Shown: one piece after another, positions 1 to 9,849 of the stretch
How the letters are laid out: the number at the start of each line of letters is the position of its first letter
Position numbering within the stretch: position 1 is the stretch's first letter
Assembly: GCA_011319805.1 (NCBI GenBank)
Contig: SJRY01000073.1
Coordinates: 1 to 33,043, forward strand
Source of the DNA: Macrocybe gigantea
Taxonomy: Eukaryota > Basidiomycota > Agaricomycetes > Agaricales > Callistosporiaceae
Reading direction: 5' to 3'
Length of the DNA: 33,043 nucleotides
The notes under the pieces: generated by a model
Database searches by the model: none
What the model was told of the DNA's origin: nothing
Seen by the model: only the letters and a program-made list of their open reading frames with translations
Program-made: the position numbers and the translations under genes

Positions 1-2836
1 AATTCGGTGCCATCACCAAAGCAAGGTTTGGGTGTCATCTTAGTGACATCCTGCGCCTTTTCATCCAAGAAGAGCTGCAAGAAGCTAATGACGAACAGAA
101 TGACTCGACGATTTATCGTCGGAAGTCGTTGGACTATTTGGACACAGATCTCGGCATCTTTGGCGTTGGTAATGCATTCGTTATACATTTCTTCTGGGAC
201 AAGAGGGTCGCTCAATTCCCTCAACCAGAGTTTCATGAGAGACGCCAAGACATGGGGGTCATTGATTCCGTCGAGGGTATAGTAGCCACGATCAATGCGT
301 AGCTTGAGGTCCGAAACGGTGTCGCCATCTCCAGGAACTCGGAAAATACCCTCAGCCTTAGGCCCCCCAATGCAAGAATGCCATCAGCGAGGAAAGGAAG
401 TATGATCGGAACCTTTTGCTGAGGTAATTCCGTTCTTGCAGCCTAATTATTGCATCAAGAGACTCGCCAAAGGTCGACGGGTTGAAGGCCGCGTCCTATG
501 ACAACGTGAGCGTTGAGTGCCGATAGAAGCGATCAATAGACTCACCGAAGCAGTCTCGATTTCAGCATTAGACGGGGGTTTCCCGCGCGGACCTTTCTTG
601 GAGATGATGGCTAGACGACGAAGACAGTACTTCGCCATGACATCAACTCGTCCTTCTTGTTGGGTCGTGTATTTCTGGATAAATGAGGACAGATAACCCT
701 CAAAATTTTTTGAAGGTGGGAAAGTGATTAACATGACACATAGGAGCTGCCAGCCCTTGAATATGCTTTCTCTACATTGTGCCTATGAGTGGGGGGACGG
801 TGCATGCGACGGATTGAGGCTTACGGGTTAGGATTTCCCGTCAACTGCTTCATGACTTGGCTGTATATTTCATCACGAAGTTCGCCATGAGTAAGGCCTT
901 CTCCGAGAAGCCATCGCTCCACTTCGAGCACCGCGCTCGTGGAGCCATTCAGTGAGAGCATTGAAGCATTGCTGACCGAAGAAGGTCCACTAGATCTTTC
1001 CAGTTCACGGTCACCCATAACATGTTGGATGATCTTGAAAACTTTGACGGCGTCTTTCGCTAGCGAGCGATTTAAGGTGAGCAATGGTGAACTCAACGGG
1101 GCCTGTGACGTTGTTTATTATTGAATGAGAGAGGTTAAATGTCTTTTTACCTTTTGCCATGTCATCAGCTGTGTTACGGGAACTCTGCGCCTGAAGATGA
1201 ACCCAATCCGATGCGTGGCAAAATACTGTCGCGCAAAATCTGACTGGGAAAATTGCTGAATATCCATAGCGAGGTCATGAGGTAGAACGGGGTAAGTCCT
1301 AAGCAAAGGCAACCATTCAAGATTCTATAAAATTAGTGTATCACGAAAAAAAAAAATTTACCCAGAACTCAACGTTGCTGTCGTCTGAGTTGAAGGTCGT
1401 ATGCGGGGTTCGACTGGTATTGGTGCTCCGGTTGCCCTGTTTTTGACTGGGCTCATTTGCATTCTGGCAGCTGTGGCACAACGCTGACAAGTCAACAAAT
1501 GCTATACGTGACCAAAGGATACGAGTTCTGACCATGGTTGGGGATGGGTGCACTGATCTTCTTCCCCGCCACTGTCGGGGCACTGGTCGGTGGCCCAGAC
1601 TCTCGCCCGAGACTTACCGGAAAAGATCGACTGGAAGCTGAGGCCGCACTTCCAGGCTGATCACTCGATTCGGTTGTCATGACGCTACTGCTGGCTGGCG
1701 ACTTCAGGCCAATACGAGAGTTAGTGTCACCGCGTAAAGCTGATGATCCGTCCCTGGATATGCTCAAACTCGCGTCTCGCTTGATCTCTGGTGCAACGTA
1801 GGGCGACGACTGTGCCCTGACACGGCCGTTCAACTGCATCAGATTTACGCCCTTGTTGCGTCTCTCTTTGGTATCGTTATTCTGCGTCCGACGTTGATCG
1901 ACATTGCCTGCGATCGATTTCTCCTCAGCACCCGAAGGCGGTGCTGAATTTTCTGATCCGGGTATAGTCGCCAATGGCGGGGTATCATCGTGGGTCCGTC
2001 GCATCGTGTTGTGTGATTGATATCGCGCTTCGCTGGCAGAGGACGACCTCTGAAATCGGGGACTTGGTTTTGCATTCGGTGAGACTTGGTGAGGAGCCAA
2101 AAGTTCTTTTCTGTGGCCGGGTTTGGGATCGCCCTGCATCGCAGACTCGCCGTCCTTAGTAATTGGCTCAAAGACCTTCGAACCATTATTAGCCGCCCTC
2201 TGAGATAAACGACGACCCAACGCAGTGTTCTGAAAAGAAACGTTATGACAAGGCAGATAGATATAGACCACATCGCACCTGTATGATTCCCAAGGGAATT
2301 ACGAAACCTGAGGGACGTTCCCATACTGTTTCTCCCGTCTTTGTGTGATAATAATAAGGGAGGCCGCCTCGGGAATCATCGCCCAACTCCCACCATTCAC
2401 CGTCGTTGCTAGGTGGTAATCTAAGCAGTTCCCATTAAAATGCTGAACGAGTTGCAAATAAAAGGACAGAACATACACAAAATGCCCGACAGGAGGATCC
2501 CAGCTCACCTCACCTGTCGCGGGGCACGCAAAAAAAGATGACTGAGTCTAACGTCACGTCGTCGAGCTTGTCTGTTTCGCTGAATAAGTGACGACTCACC
2601 TGCGGATCAACCAGCGTAACCCAAAAATTGGAACCCCAATTCACGTCACCTTCCCGCGCGTTGGACGAATGCGAAGCATTCCGAGTTCTCGACGACGAGG
2701 GCGTTACGACTTGCGGTATTGAGGCGTCAGCATTGCCACGAGTGCCAAAATGGACAGAATATTGCGCCGGACTCTTCGTAAGGGATGTAGACGAATTTGG
2801 CGAAAGACTCGGAGCAAGATGATTCATTGTGGACAT
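1..2836 (-). CDS. Rho GTPase-activating protein, WW-WW-MyTH4-RhoGAP (ARHGAP39/Vilse-like), 3' end cut by window
   Basis: This would switch off Rho-family GTPases, linking cytoskeleton or polarity signals to Rho. The start ATG is at 2836. Exons by splice signals: 2836-2600, 2541-2477, 2420-2279, 2229-1523, 1470-1362, 1324-1151, 1102-825, 771-546 and 495 to beyond 1. The first WW domain (FWVTLVDPQ ... GEVSWDPP) is split by the first intron. A second, canonical WW (GEWWELGDDS ... TGETVWERP) lies at about 2300-2400. A Ser-rich linker follows. MyTH4 begins with DFARQYFATHRIG and contains GELRDEIYSQVMKQLTGNP. RhoGAP has KVPIILPFLADGILALGG and the arginine-finger motif GIFRVPG. The order of domains matches animal ARHGAP39/Vilse. 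Intron 5 is only 37 nt and includes an 11-T run. Between FGESLDAIIRLQ and LPQQKVPII the frame breaks; one more C in the CC at 430-431 would restore it. The C-terminus is outside the window. Confidence 0.9.
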
Positions 2837-3084
2837 CTCACGACGAATATCAAGCTTGGCTGTACATACGTTGCGCTCACCAGGCGTGACAGTCGACAGT
2901 AAAATTGTATTTTGCAGATTGATGGACCTGACGGACCTGATGTACGCTTAATTTGGTTACATAACTGCCTCGATGCAACACAAGACACAGAATCTACATT
3001 GGTATCCATTCGGCATAATCGATATATTATTTATATATGATAGTCAGAATGTCGACCCAGCGACGACCCACTGAAGCACCATAA

Positions 3085-4752
3085 TCATGCAGAACTGCTG
3101 CCGATCGCAGGCGCAGCGCTTTGAGGAGCCTTTTGGAAGGACGGTGTGAAGACGGGAGAATCGACGGATAACTTCGTCGTCGGGCCGGCACTATGGGGAA
3201 CGACAGGATCGTCGTTGGGGGAGGCGGCATCATTCGGAGGAGGCGGAATAACGCTCGTGGTCGGCGTCGCACTGCTAGGGCTCTCAATGCCCATACGCTT
3301 TCGAACATGTTCAAACGTCCTCAGCAAGCGCCTTCGCGCACCGAGAGCAGCAACGCCTTTCTTCTCCAGATTCTCGTCATCGAGAACAATCATTTCCTGC
3401 CATGCCAACCCATCAAAGCATGCTGTATATTTATGCAACCTGAGGCTCCTCAACCACGCCGGAATGTCCTTCAGCATTTCCGGGTCGAAATCTTCTTCAC
3501 GAGGTGTGGCCATGCTCGAAGCGCTGTCCAAGCCACTGCTTTTTAACCCGGAGCTCGGTATACCGGCGCTTTGAAGCCCTGCACTCTTGAGTCCGGCACT
3601 TTTCAATGCGCTGACTCTCAGCCCGCTGCTCCTAAGAGCGCTTGCGGGGTATTTAGCACTTGCAGGAGTACGCCAATTCTTGTTATCACCGGGATATGCC
3701 GATTTCTTTGACGGATGTGATGGAGCCTGCTTCTGTCCTTGAGGTGCTGCCGCTCCTGCGGGTTGCACCAACCCACTCATGACCAATTGAACCGCCAGAA
3801 CCTGAGCCTCCGTTGAAAGACCGGCATTAGCAAGCATATTGAGCTGGAATGGATTCAAGGATCCCAGTCCCAAACCGGTAACAGCGCTCTTCGACTCCTT
3901 GGACGAGTCGTCGCTAGCATCGGTTTCCCCCGATGCCTTGTCATTCTGGCCAGTCAGTCCGTTTGCTAAGAAAGCCGCGGATTCCTTCGCAGTCACAGGC
4001 GTCTCAGACGCCGGTGTAGTCGGGGATCCGGGTTCGGGAAGATTGAGACTGGGAGGCCGAAGACTTCTAGTAGTCTGCTTAAGCTTCGGTGGCTCCTCGG
4101 TGGCTTCTGCTGGAGGCAACGTCGAGTCAGAATTGCAGATTGTGAGCTTCGGCAAGGCTTCGTACCAGTCGCTGGTTTCGGGACCTCAGGTCGTATCATT
4201 TGCTGAAGAACGGTGATAAAGAACCGGATCTGATCCTGGGAGGAACGACCTAAGAGGGTATAAATCGTAGCCGTGCGTTCAGATTCAGAAAGGACCGAAA
4301 ACCCTGCAATCGATACATGAATTGCCAGTCCGGCATAAGAAATGCCAGCGTGCTGCTCACATTGTTCGACCGTAGCGAGTTCCGTTTTGAATTTGTTGTC
4401 CGCTGTGATTTTTGTCACCTCTTGCTACAGTCATCATCAGAGGGTTATGAAGAAAGATCGATCAAAAGGCGACGGTACCAAAGTGACTTCGTATTTGCGG
4501 AAATTCTCGAGCCACACGTCAAGGCCGTGGACGAAAGCTCCGGAATCTTGAGCCTGCCCGCCGATGGGACGAGCTATTTCTGCCGTGGAATTTGGCACAG
4601 CCGTTTGGGTTTCGACAGGTTGGGTCATGAGGGAGGGCGATTGGCGACTCAACGCACTACCTTCAAGGTTGAGATACGTGAGTGATCCTGGGGAGGTTCA
4701 ATAAGGAGGGTGACTGAAACGTAGGAGAGATTTTAAAAGGTGTGGGTGGCAT
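3085..4752 (-). CDS. VTS1: VTS1/Smaug-like SAM-domain RNA-binding protein
   Basis: Vts1/Smaug proteins bind hairpins in mRNAs through a SAM domain and bring in deadenylases for decay. The SAM domain is at about 3280-3475: IPAWLRSLRLHKYTACFDGL, then GVAALGARRRLLRTF, the basic RNA-contacting helix. The conserved N-terminal region is also present: LDVWLENFRKYEVTL, TELATVEQWFSVLSESERTA and QIRFFITVLQQM. These are joined by introns at 4425-4478 and 4304-4360. A run of short repeats related to KSAGL precedes the SAM domain. The frame breaks after LQQMIR; one more G in the GGG at 4180-4182 restores it. The start is uncertain. ATG 4752 reads MPPTPFKISPTFQ but shifts frame at the GGGG near 4688-4691, while ATG 4628 (MTQPVETQ) needs no repair. 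The identity is firm; the exact ends of the first exon are not. Confidence 0.9.
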
Positions 4753-5004
4753 CACCAAGTCACTTTCTGATTTGGCCCATGGAGACAGCGAAAACAGCCA
4801 TCAGCGCTTGATCAATCACAACCGCCTCCTGACCAGAAATGTTTCCGACTGCGAAACATTTGATATGGCATAGCCCCGTCTCCTGGGCTAAGGTATTGGG
4901 ACTAAAGATCGTCAGAGACTGGCTCTGCTCTGTAGTGAACAGATTAGGTAACCATAGAGATTCATAGAATGCCATCTACATAATTGGAGGAGGGCGAGAA
5001 TCAG

Positions 5005-6620
5005 TCACCCTCGTTGCAATATAGGATTGTCATGATATATTCTCCACAAAACGTCATGCACGAATTGACTATACGTGCTGTTCTCCGTAACGACGACCCG
5101 TTCCGCATGTCCCAAGACCATGGCGTCGATGAACGAATGCATGAACGGACCCAGTTTGACTCCGTCGTCATCGTTTCGCAACTGGTCTAAAAGCCTGATT
5201 ACATGCGGAAAATCCGACAGTCGAAAGGTGCACGGAAATGCGTTGTAGAAGCCCATAAACAAAGGATCGTTCAAGTCTTCTGGTGCATCGGTTGATATGT
5301 ACAGGGGCGCGTTAAGTGGCGTCAAGTGACCTCGCCGATGCAAAGCCCTGCATCGTGGCGTTCCAGAGTTCAGCACATCTTTAAAAGGTTCAAGGATATG
5401 GCCATAGGGCGCGACTCCGTTCGCTGGGGTGAGCAATGTCAAATTGTCCGTCGGTTCAGCAACTGACCAGAAATCGTTTTCCATCTGTGTTATCTCATCA
5501 GACGGATAGTCAAAGGCTGTCTGCAGCAGAGTTCGCCATATAGTCCGGATGTTATGGACTCGGTTCCTCAGAAAGCGACCATCTCCTATCCTAATGTGGA
5601 CGCCATAAAATTGAGGACGCAATTCGGATATCACTTCTTTCACGAGTTTCAAAAGGAAGGGATTCCTAAATGACATGCTTCGACGGGTTTCCTCGCGGAT
5701 GGTGCGATGCTGTTGTTTTTTCAAGTGCAGACGCGACGAGCCAAAAAGCGTCCCGACGTGAACTACCTGTGCAGTGGATAGTGCGAGGTCCGGAATACTG
5801 ATAGCTTCCTCGTATTTTCCGAGGGCGAAAACGGTATGATTCGCAGAGTCGGTGTAACGAAAATGATATAAGGATCTGTCCCTGATAGTCAGGACGTCTG
5901 AAGCAGAAATACTTATGGTATCATAAATCCATTCCCGCGTGAAATCCCATGCGTGAAGCAGCGGTTGTCGAGATGATATTTGCGACATGTCCAAGAGCCA
6001 GTTCCATGATACGTGCGTATAATCGAAGTAACCCGTGCATTCGGGCGGGAGTGTCATGTAAGCCGGAATTTCGGGGCAGTGGCGCAATCCGACCTTGCTG
6101 GATTGTGCGAGCACACGGGAGAGGGTATCAAAGGGGTGATAACTGATGGGCCTATCGCCGAGACGGATTGGCGGTACGATGAGCGTTCGGTTGAGCAAGC
6201 GTGCGAGAATGAGGGCGTTTTCGAAGGCGATGCGTTGGTTATGAAAACCGCTGTGGGGAAGGTATGCCAAGTACTTTTCGTTGCCTCGCGTGAGACGGCC
6301 GTGTTCAATGCCCCTACTGTGGTCGTACGAGGCATTTCGTCAGCGGATCGCGGTACGTGCGATGTGTGTGCTTCCCACCTGGAGGTATACAGGTAGTATG
6401 CAAGGCCAAAGGAGGAGAGGCAGGCAATGACGAGCAACAGGAGAAGGACCATTAATCGTCGCGTCCCAAATGCACGCCCCAGACTGCGTTGCTGGCCTGT
6501 GCGACGTGGTTGTCTCTTGTAAGATGAGGGAGCATGCAGCCTGTAGGCACCTTTTTCAAGAGCCACGGATGGCGACGCATTCGCCTTGGCATGTTGGGAA
6601 CGAATTCTGGCGATCATCAA
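5005..6620 (-). CDS. Type II membrane glycosyltransferase, O-fucosyltransferase-like
   Basis: Likely a Golgi or ER glycosyltransferase distantly related to protein O-fucosyltransferases. The model is ATG 6620, exon 6620-6379, one 65-nt intron at 6314-6378, then 6313-5005, giving 516 residues. A basic cytosolic tail is followed by a membrane anchor at about residues 56-78 (LMVLLLLLVIACLSSFGL), the usual type II arrangement. The lumenal domain opens with HSGFHNQRIAFENALILARL, resembling the GGFGNQR substrate-binding loop of O-fucosyltransferases. Downstream are YGVHIRIGD, like the HxRRGD motif, and LYISTDAPED, then a C-terminal block GHAERVVVTENSTYSQFVHD. The reading frame is clean, with no frameshift. 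The membrane topology is well supported, but donor and acceptor sugars are not known from sequence. A cluster of GATA-type sites lies about 136-190 bp upstream. Confidence 0.8.
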
Positions 6621-6755
6621 GCTGGTCAGAACAATCTGAGGAGACCAACACCATCAGGAAAAACCCAATCGGGAAATGAGCCGGAATTATTGACTAATTA
6701 GAGCGTAAACGACTTTATTGCTGTTTATAAATCCCCCGCTGTACCATTTTCGGCA

Positions 6756-6811
6756 AGTTATCAGCAGTTATCGGATAACTGGCAAGTTATCGGTAGTTAT
6801 CAGTAGTTATC
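6756..6811. promoter_or_regulatory. Array of six GATAACT (AGTTATC) boxes at about 10-bp spacing
   Basis: AGTTATC occurs at 6756, 6766, 6785, 6795 and 6805, and its inverse GATAACT at 6774. Read toward the glycosyltransferase gene, most copies are GATAACT. GATA core sites bind GATA-type zinc-finger factors (nitrogen, iron or blue-light regulators in fungi). The copies repeat every 10 bp, one helical turn, and the pair 6766/6774 forms a short palindrome. The regulatory role is inferred. The array could instead be subterminal repeats of an old DNA transposon. Confidence 0.45.
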
Positions 6812-6842
6812 CGATATTTCTTCTGGTTTGGGTAATTTGAAC

Positions 6843-6949
6843 ATAATTTCTCATTATAGCAATCAGTAAATAGAGGATAATTTCGAAAAGTTAGCACGGC
6901 ATAGTGCCAATAATTTCAAAAAATTAGTATGACTGTTGCTCATAATTTC
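6843..6949. repeat. Degenerate tandem repeat, period about 33 bp, core ATAATTTC
   Basis: The core ATAATTTC recurs at 6843, 6877, 6910 and 6942, steps of 34, 33 and 32 bp. Three copies continue into GAAA or CAAA. The sequence between cores is poorly conserved, so this is an old or weak tandem repeat. It adjoins the GATAACT array. Confidence 0.5.
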
Positions 6950-7069
6950 GAAACATCGAATGCAAGACAACTGGCAATTACTGAGTAAAACAGGCATAAT
7001 AGGTCGTAAAACGGCATGACGAATCGTAATTATCCTAAATTGAATCCACTCGCGAACGTGACCCTGAAC

Positions 7070-9666
7070 CTATAAAGCCATAAAATCCTTCGCAGCACCT
7101 GTATCAATATTGAGGCCATCAACATAGTTGATGAAAGTTTTCCTGACGTGAATATTAGCTAGAGTGTTTCAGAATATCTAATGCCTCACTTACGTCGCCT
7201 CATTAAACAGCCGCGACATTATCTTATGATACTTGTCCTTTCTCACATTCTCGATATGTTGCAAAAGGTCAAGATGAGTCTTGTAGAGCTTGATAAGGCC
7301 GGTCTGGTTGATGCTTGCAGCTCGTGTATCAAGTGTACGTCCAATCTAAAATAGTCTGTAAGAAATTGATTCTATTTGGCAGAACAACTTGGAAGGCCTA
7401 CCTCAGCCGCAACGTAGGCAACCATGGCTTTCGTTACCTCATACTTGCCATCAATGACAAAATCTTCCTTCCATTTCAGGTAGTCCTTCATATTGTTGAA
7501 GTAGACAACTTTGAGAAGTTTTATAATAATCGGATGGAGGTAAGGTGAATCTCGAGCCAAACTACCATTTGCCTATAATAATATCATGAGTAATCAGACC
7601 CCAATAGAAATATATCACTAGCCTTGACAGGATAAATATACCCTTCGATGCTAAAATACTCCCCTAAATTATCAACTTCTGACAAGCTGTAGCCGTCTTT
7701 CACAATAGGTTCAATGAGTTTCTTTGCATCGGATCTAAAATTGTTGATTCGGGCATCAACCTTTGAGCGATAGTCGGGTTAGAACTGCCGGTCCAATAAA
7801 AGAGCATATACGTACTATGCTTGCCAATTCTGATGCATAGTGCGCATCTGCGGCTATTCGCCTGATGAGGATGTCGTGGCGAAGAGCTGAAGCCACTGAA
7901 CGAATCTTGGTGAGCGCATTGTTCTGACGGCCACTTTTGGTGATTTCGGGGAATGCATTCTCGAAGGCCAGCCCATGCTTGATCAATTCGACGGCACGGG
8001 AAAGGATGGACTTGAGTGGGTCCGACTGTTGTCGAATGCCCAGGTTGCCACTGGGGTTCCGTTGCAGGTCTGTCCAGGCTGGCCATTGGGGTATGACGTG
8101 TGAATGTAAGGCCATATCTTCGGAATCTTCAAACTTGACGATGGCATGCATCTTCTCAGTTTTGACGTCGACATCCAGGATCTTCATTTCCATTGTGTTC
8201 CTGGGCTGTTCTTGATTGTCGTTGCTCCAGGTTGTAAGCTTACAGTAGAGGTGATCATTTAGAAAAAAAACTGACAAAAATAAATACAACAACAAACCTC
8301 AGCATTTCGCTTCGCAATTTGTGCAGGCCGGGCTTTTGGTTTTGCCAGTTTCATGACCACCGGTTGCTGAGTCCTGGATTGCGCAGGCCTGCTGTCGTGC
8401 CATTGGCTACTGAGTGGGGAAATCTGCACGAACGGAGTTTATGTCAGATTATGTCGGATGGAATATCTTTGAAAATGCATTGGCTTACATTAGAGTTCCC
8501 CGGACCTCTGTCGGTAGCCGTCTTTGTCATCTTTCTGGCCTTTTGGGGAGCATGCTGGACAGTGATAGCGGGTGGAAGGTCATCTTCACTCGAAGCAAGG
8601 GACAGAGGTTCGCTGAATCGTGAGGTTGGGCGAGGTGTATTTTCGATCACAATGGTCTCGTTTCCTGCCTTCTCATCACAATCAGTGGACCAGACAAATT
8701 GCTACATATAGTAAATTAAGCATTATCCTGATCAAGATGCATATTTACGAGCAAGTGAGTCGAACTTACTTCATTTGCCGAGGTCCACCCATCAACGTCC
8801 ATATCATTGTCAAAGTTCGGTAGAGACGACTCCGTTCCGCTTGAAAACCCGCCCTCTGATGGGGTTTCTGAGGCATACGGGCCAGGTGCATCAGAGAGAG
8901 CTAAAACTGCATTTACCAAAGGCAGTATCTAATTTATGATGGCAGACTGACCTTCCCCATCAGAGCTAGCCATCACACCCGATCTTGGAACATCGGAAAG
9001 TTCATCATCCGTAGGATCCATGTCAGGCGGCAGAAAGCGAGCCGATGTGTGACCTATGTCATTTCCCATCAGTATCATTTCCCTGATATTATAATTTGAT
9101 TTCACACACCCTTACCCTTTCCGGCAGTGCTCGCACTCAGTGCTTGCATCGGCTGCTGTTTCGCACCTGCTGCATTTTCGACCAGTCCTGAAGCCCGTTC
9201 AGATCAGCTTACCAAATTCTCAGCGCAGGATAAAAGCCTTACCAGCTCCATTTTGCATGGTCTTTGCAGTCTTGACCTTGTCAGATGCCTTATGAGGGGT
9301 TGGGGGAGGGCGTTTTCGTGTCCAGGTACCTGTGGCTTTCTGATTTGTGTTCGCTTCTGATGGCAAGGAGAAAGTAAGATATAACAAATCATGCGGTGCT
9401 AGTTTTAGCACATACCCTGATCTTGAGCCTGTCTGATGGGTCCCTGGTTGGCAAGTAGCACTTGAGCCTGTCGCCTTGTAACACACATGCAGCTGCTTAT
9501 TTGATGAGTGTCAATGATGAATTTCCTTCTATAGAAAGACTGACTCACACTCCACTGTCTTCGTCCCCTGAGCTTCAGCTTGTCGTTTTGCCTGATTCAA
9601 TTTCCTAGTTTGGGCTGCTTTCTGAGCGCAGGTGAGCCCAGAACCAATTTCGGGAGGTTGCGACAT
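7070..9666 (-). CDS. DUF6532-domain protein, 13 exons
   Basis: A basidiomycete-type protein of unknown function. The proposed ATG is at 9666 (MSQPPEIGSGLT) and the stop at 7070. Exons: 9666-9551, 9492-9416, 9356-9243, 9187-9116, 9053-8952, 8900-8770, 8701-8489, 8423-8298, 8238-7816, 7760-7623, 7572-7402, 7345-7194 and 7142-7070. They sum to 635 codons with an open frame. The N-terminal half is low-complexity, basic and acidic by turns, probably disordered. The C-terminal half carries the DUF6532 features: IRSVASALRHDILIRR, KKLIEPIVKDGYSL, a YIYP block, and a GLIKLYKTHLDLLQHI helix near the end. The intron at 7573-7622 has a GC donor (AAG|GCTAGT). The first two introns are the least certain. 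This is one of the few multi-exon genes here needing no frame repair. Confidence 0.8.
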
Positions 9667-9849
9667 TGAAGACGGTGTGCGAGGAGCGTGAACGCAGGAC
9701 ACAAGTCAGTGAGAAAAATGGCAATGCCAGCAAAAAATCACAAATGGAAAGTGGTGGGTATATAGTCTTACATAACAATGCATTACATAAGTCATGAGTT
9801 GTAGACCAATGGATTAAGTTTGCAAGAAATCGACGCCATGCTCCCATTA

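Larger units (their letters stand above)
6621..7069. other. Intergenic region with repeats, promoter side of the glycosyltransferase gene
   Basis: No gene is supported here. The DNA is AT-rich and contains two separate repeat patterns described on their own: an AGTTATC/GATAACT array and a roughly 33-bp periodic element. It lies between the 3' end of the DUF6532 gene and the 5' end of the glycosyltransferase gene. Confidence 0.7.

Noticed and set aside
4760..4975. Minus-strand frame upstream of VTS1, considered as an extra first exon
   Set aside because: No splice donor links it in frame to the VTS1 N-terminus and its translation shows no conserved feature.
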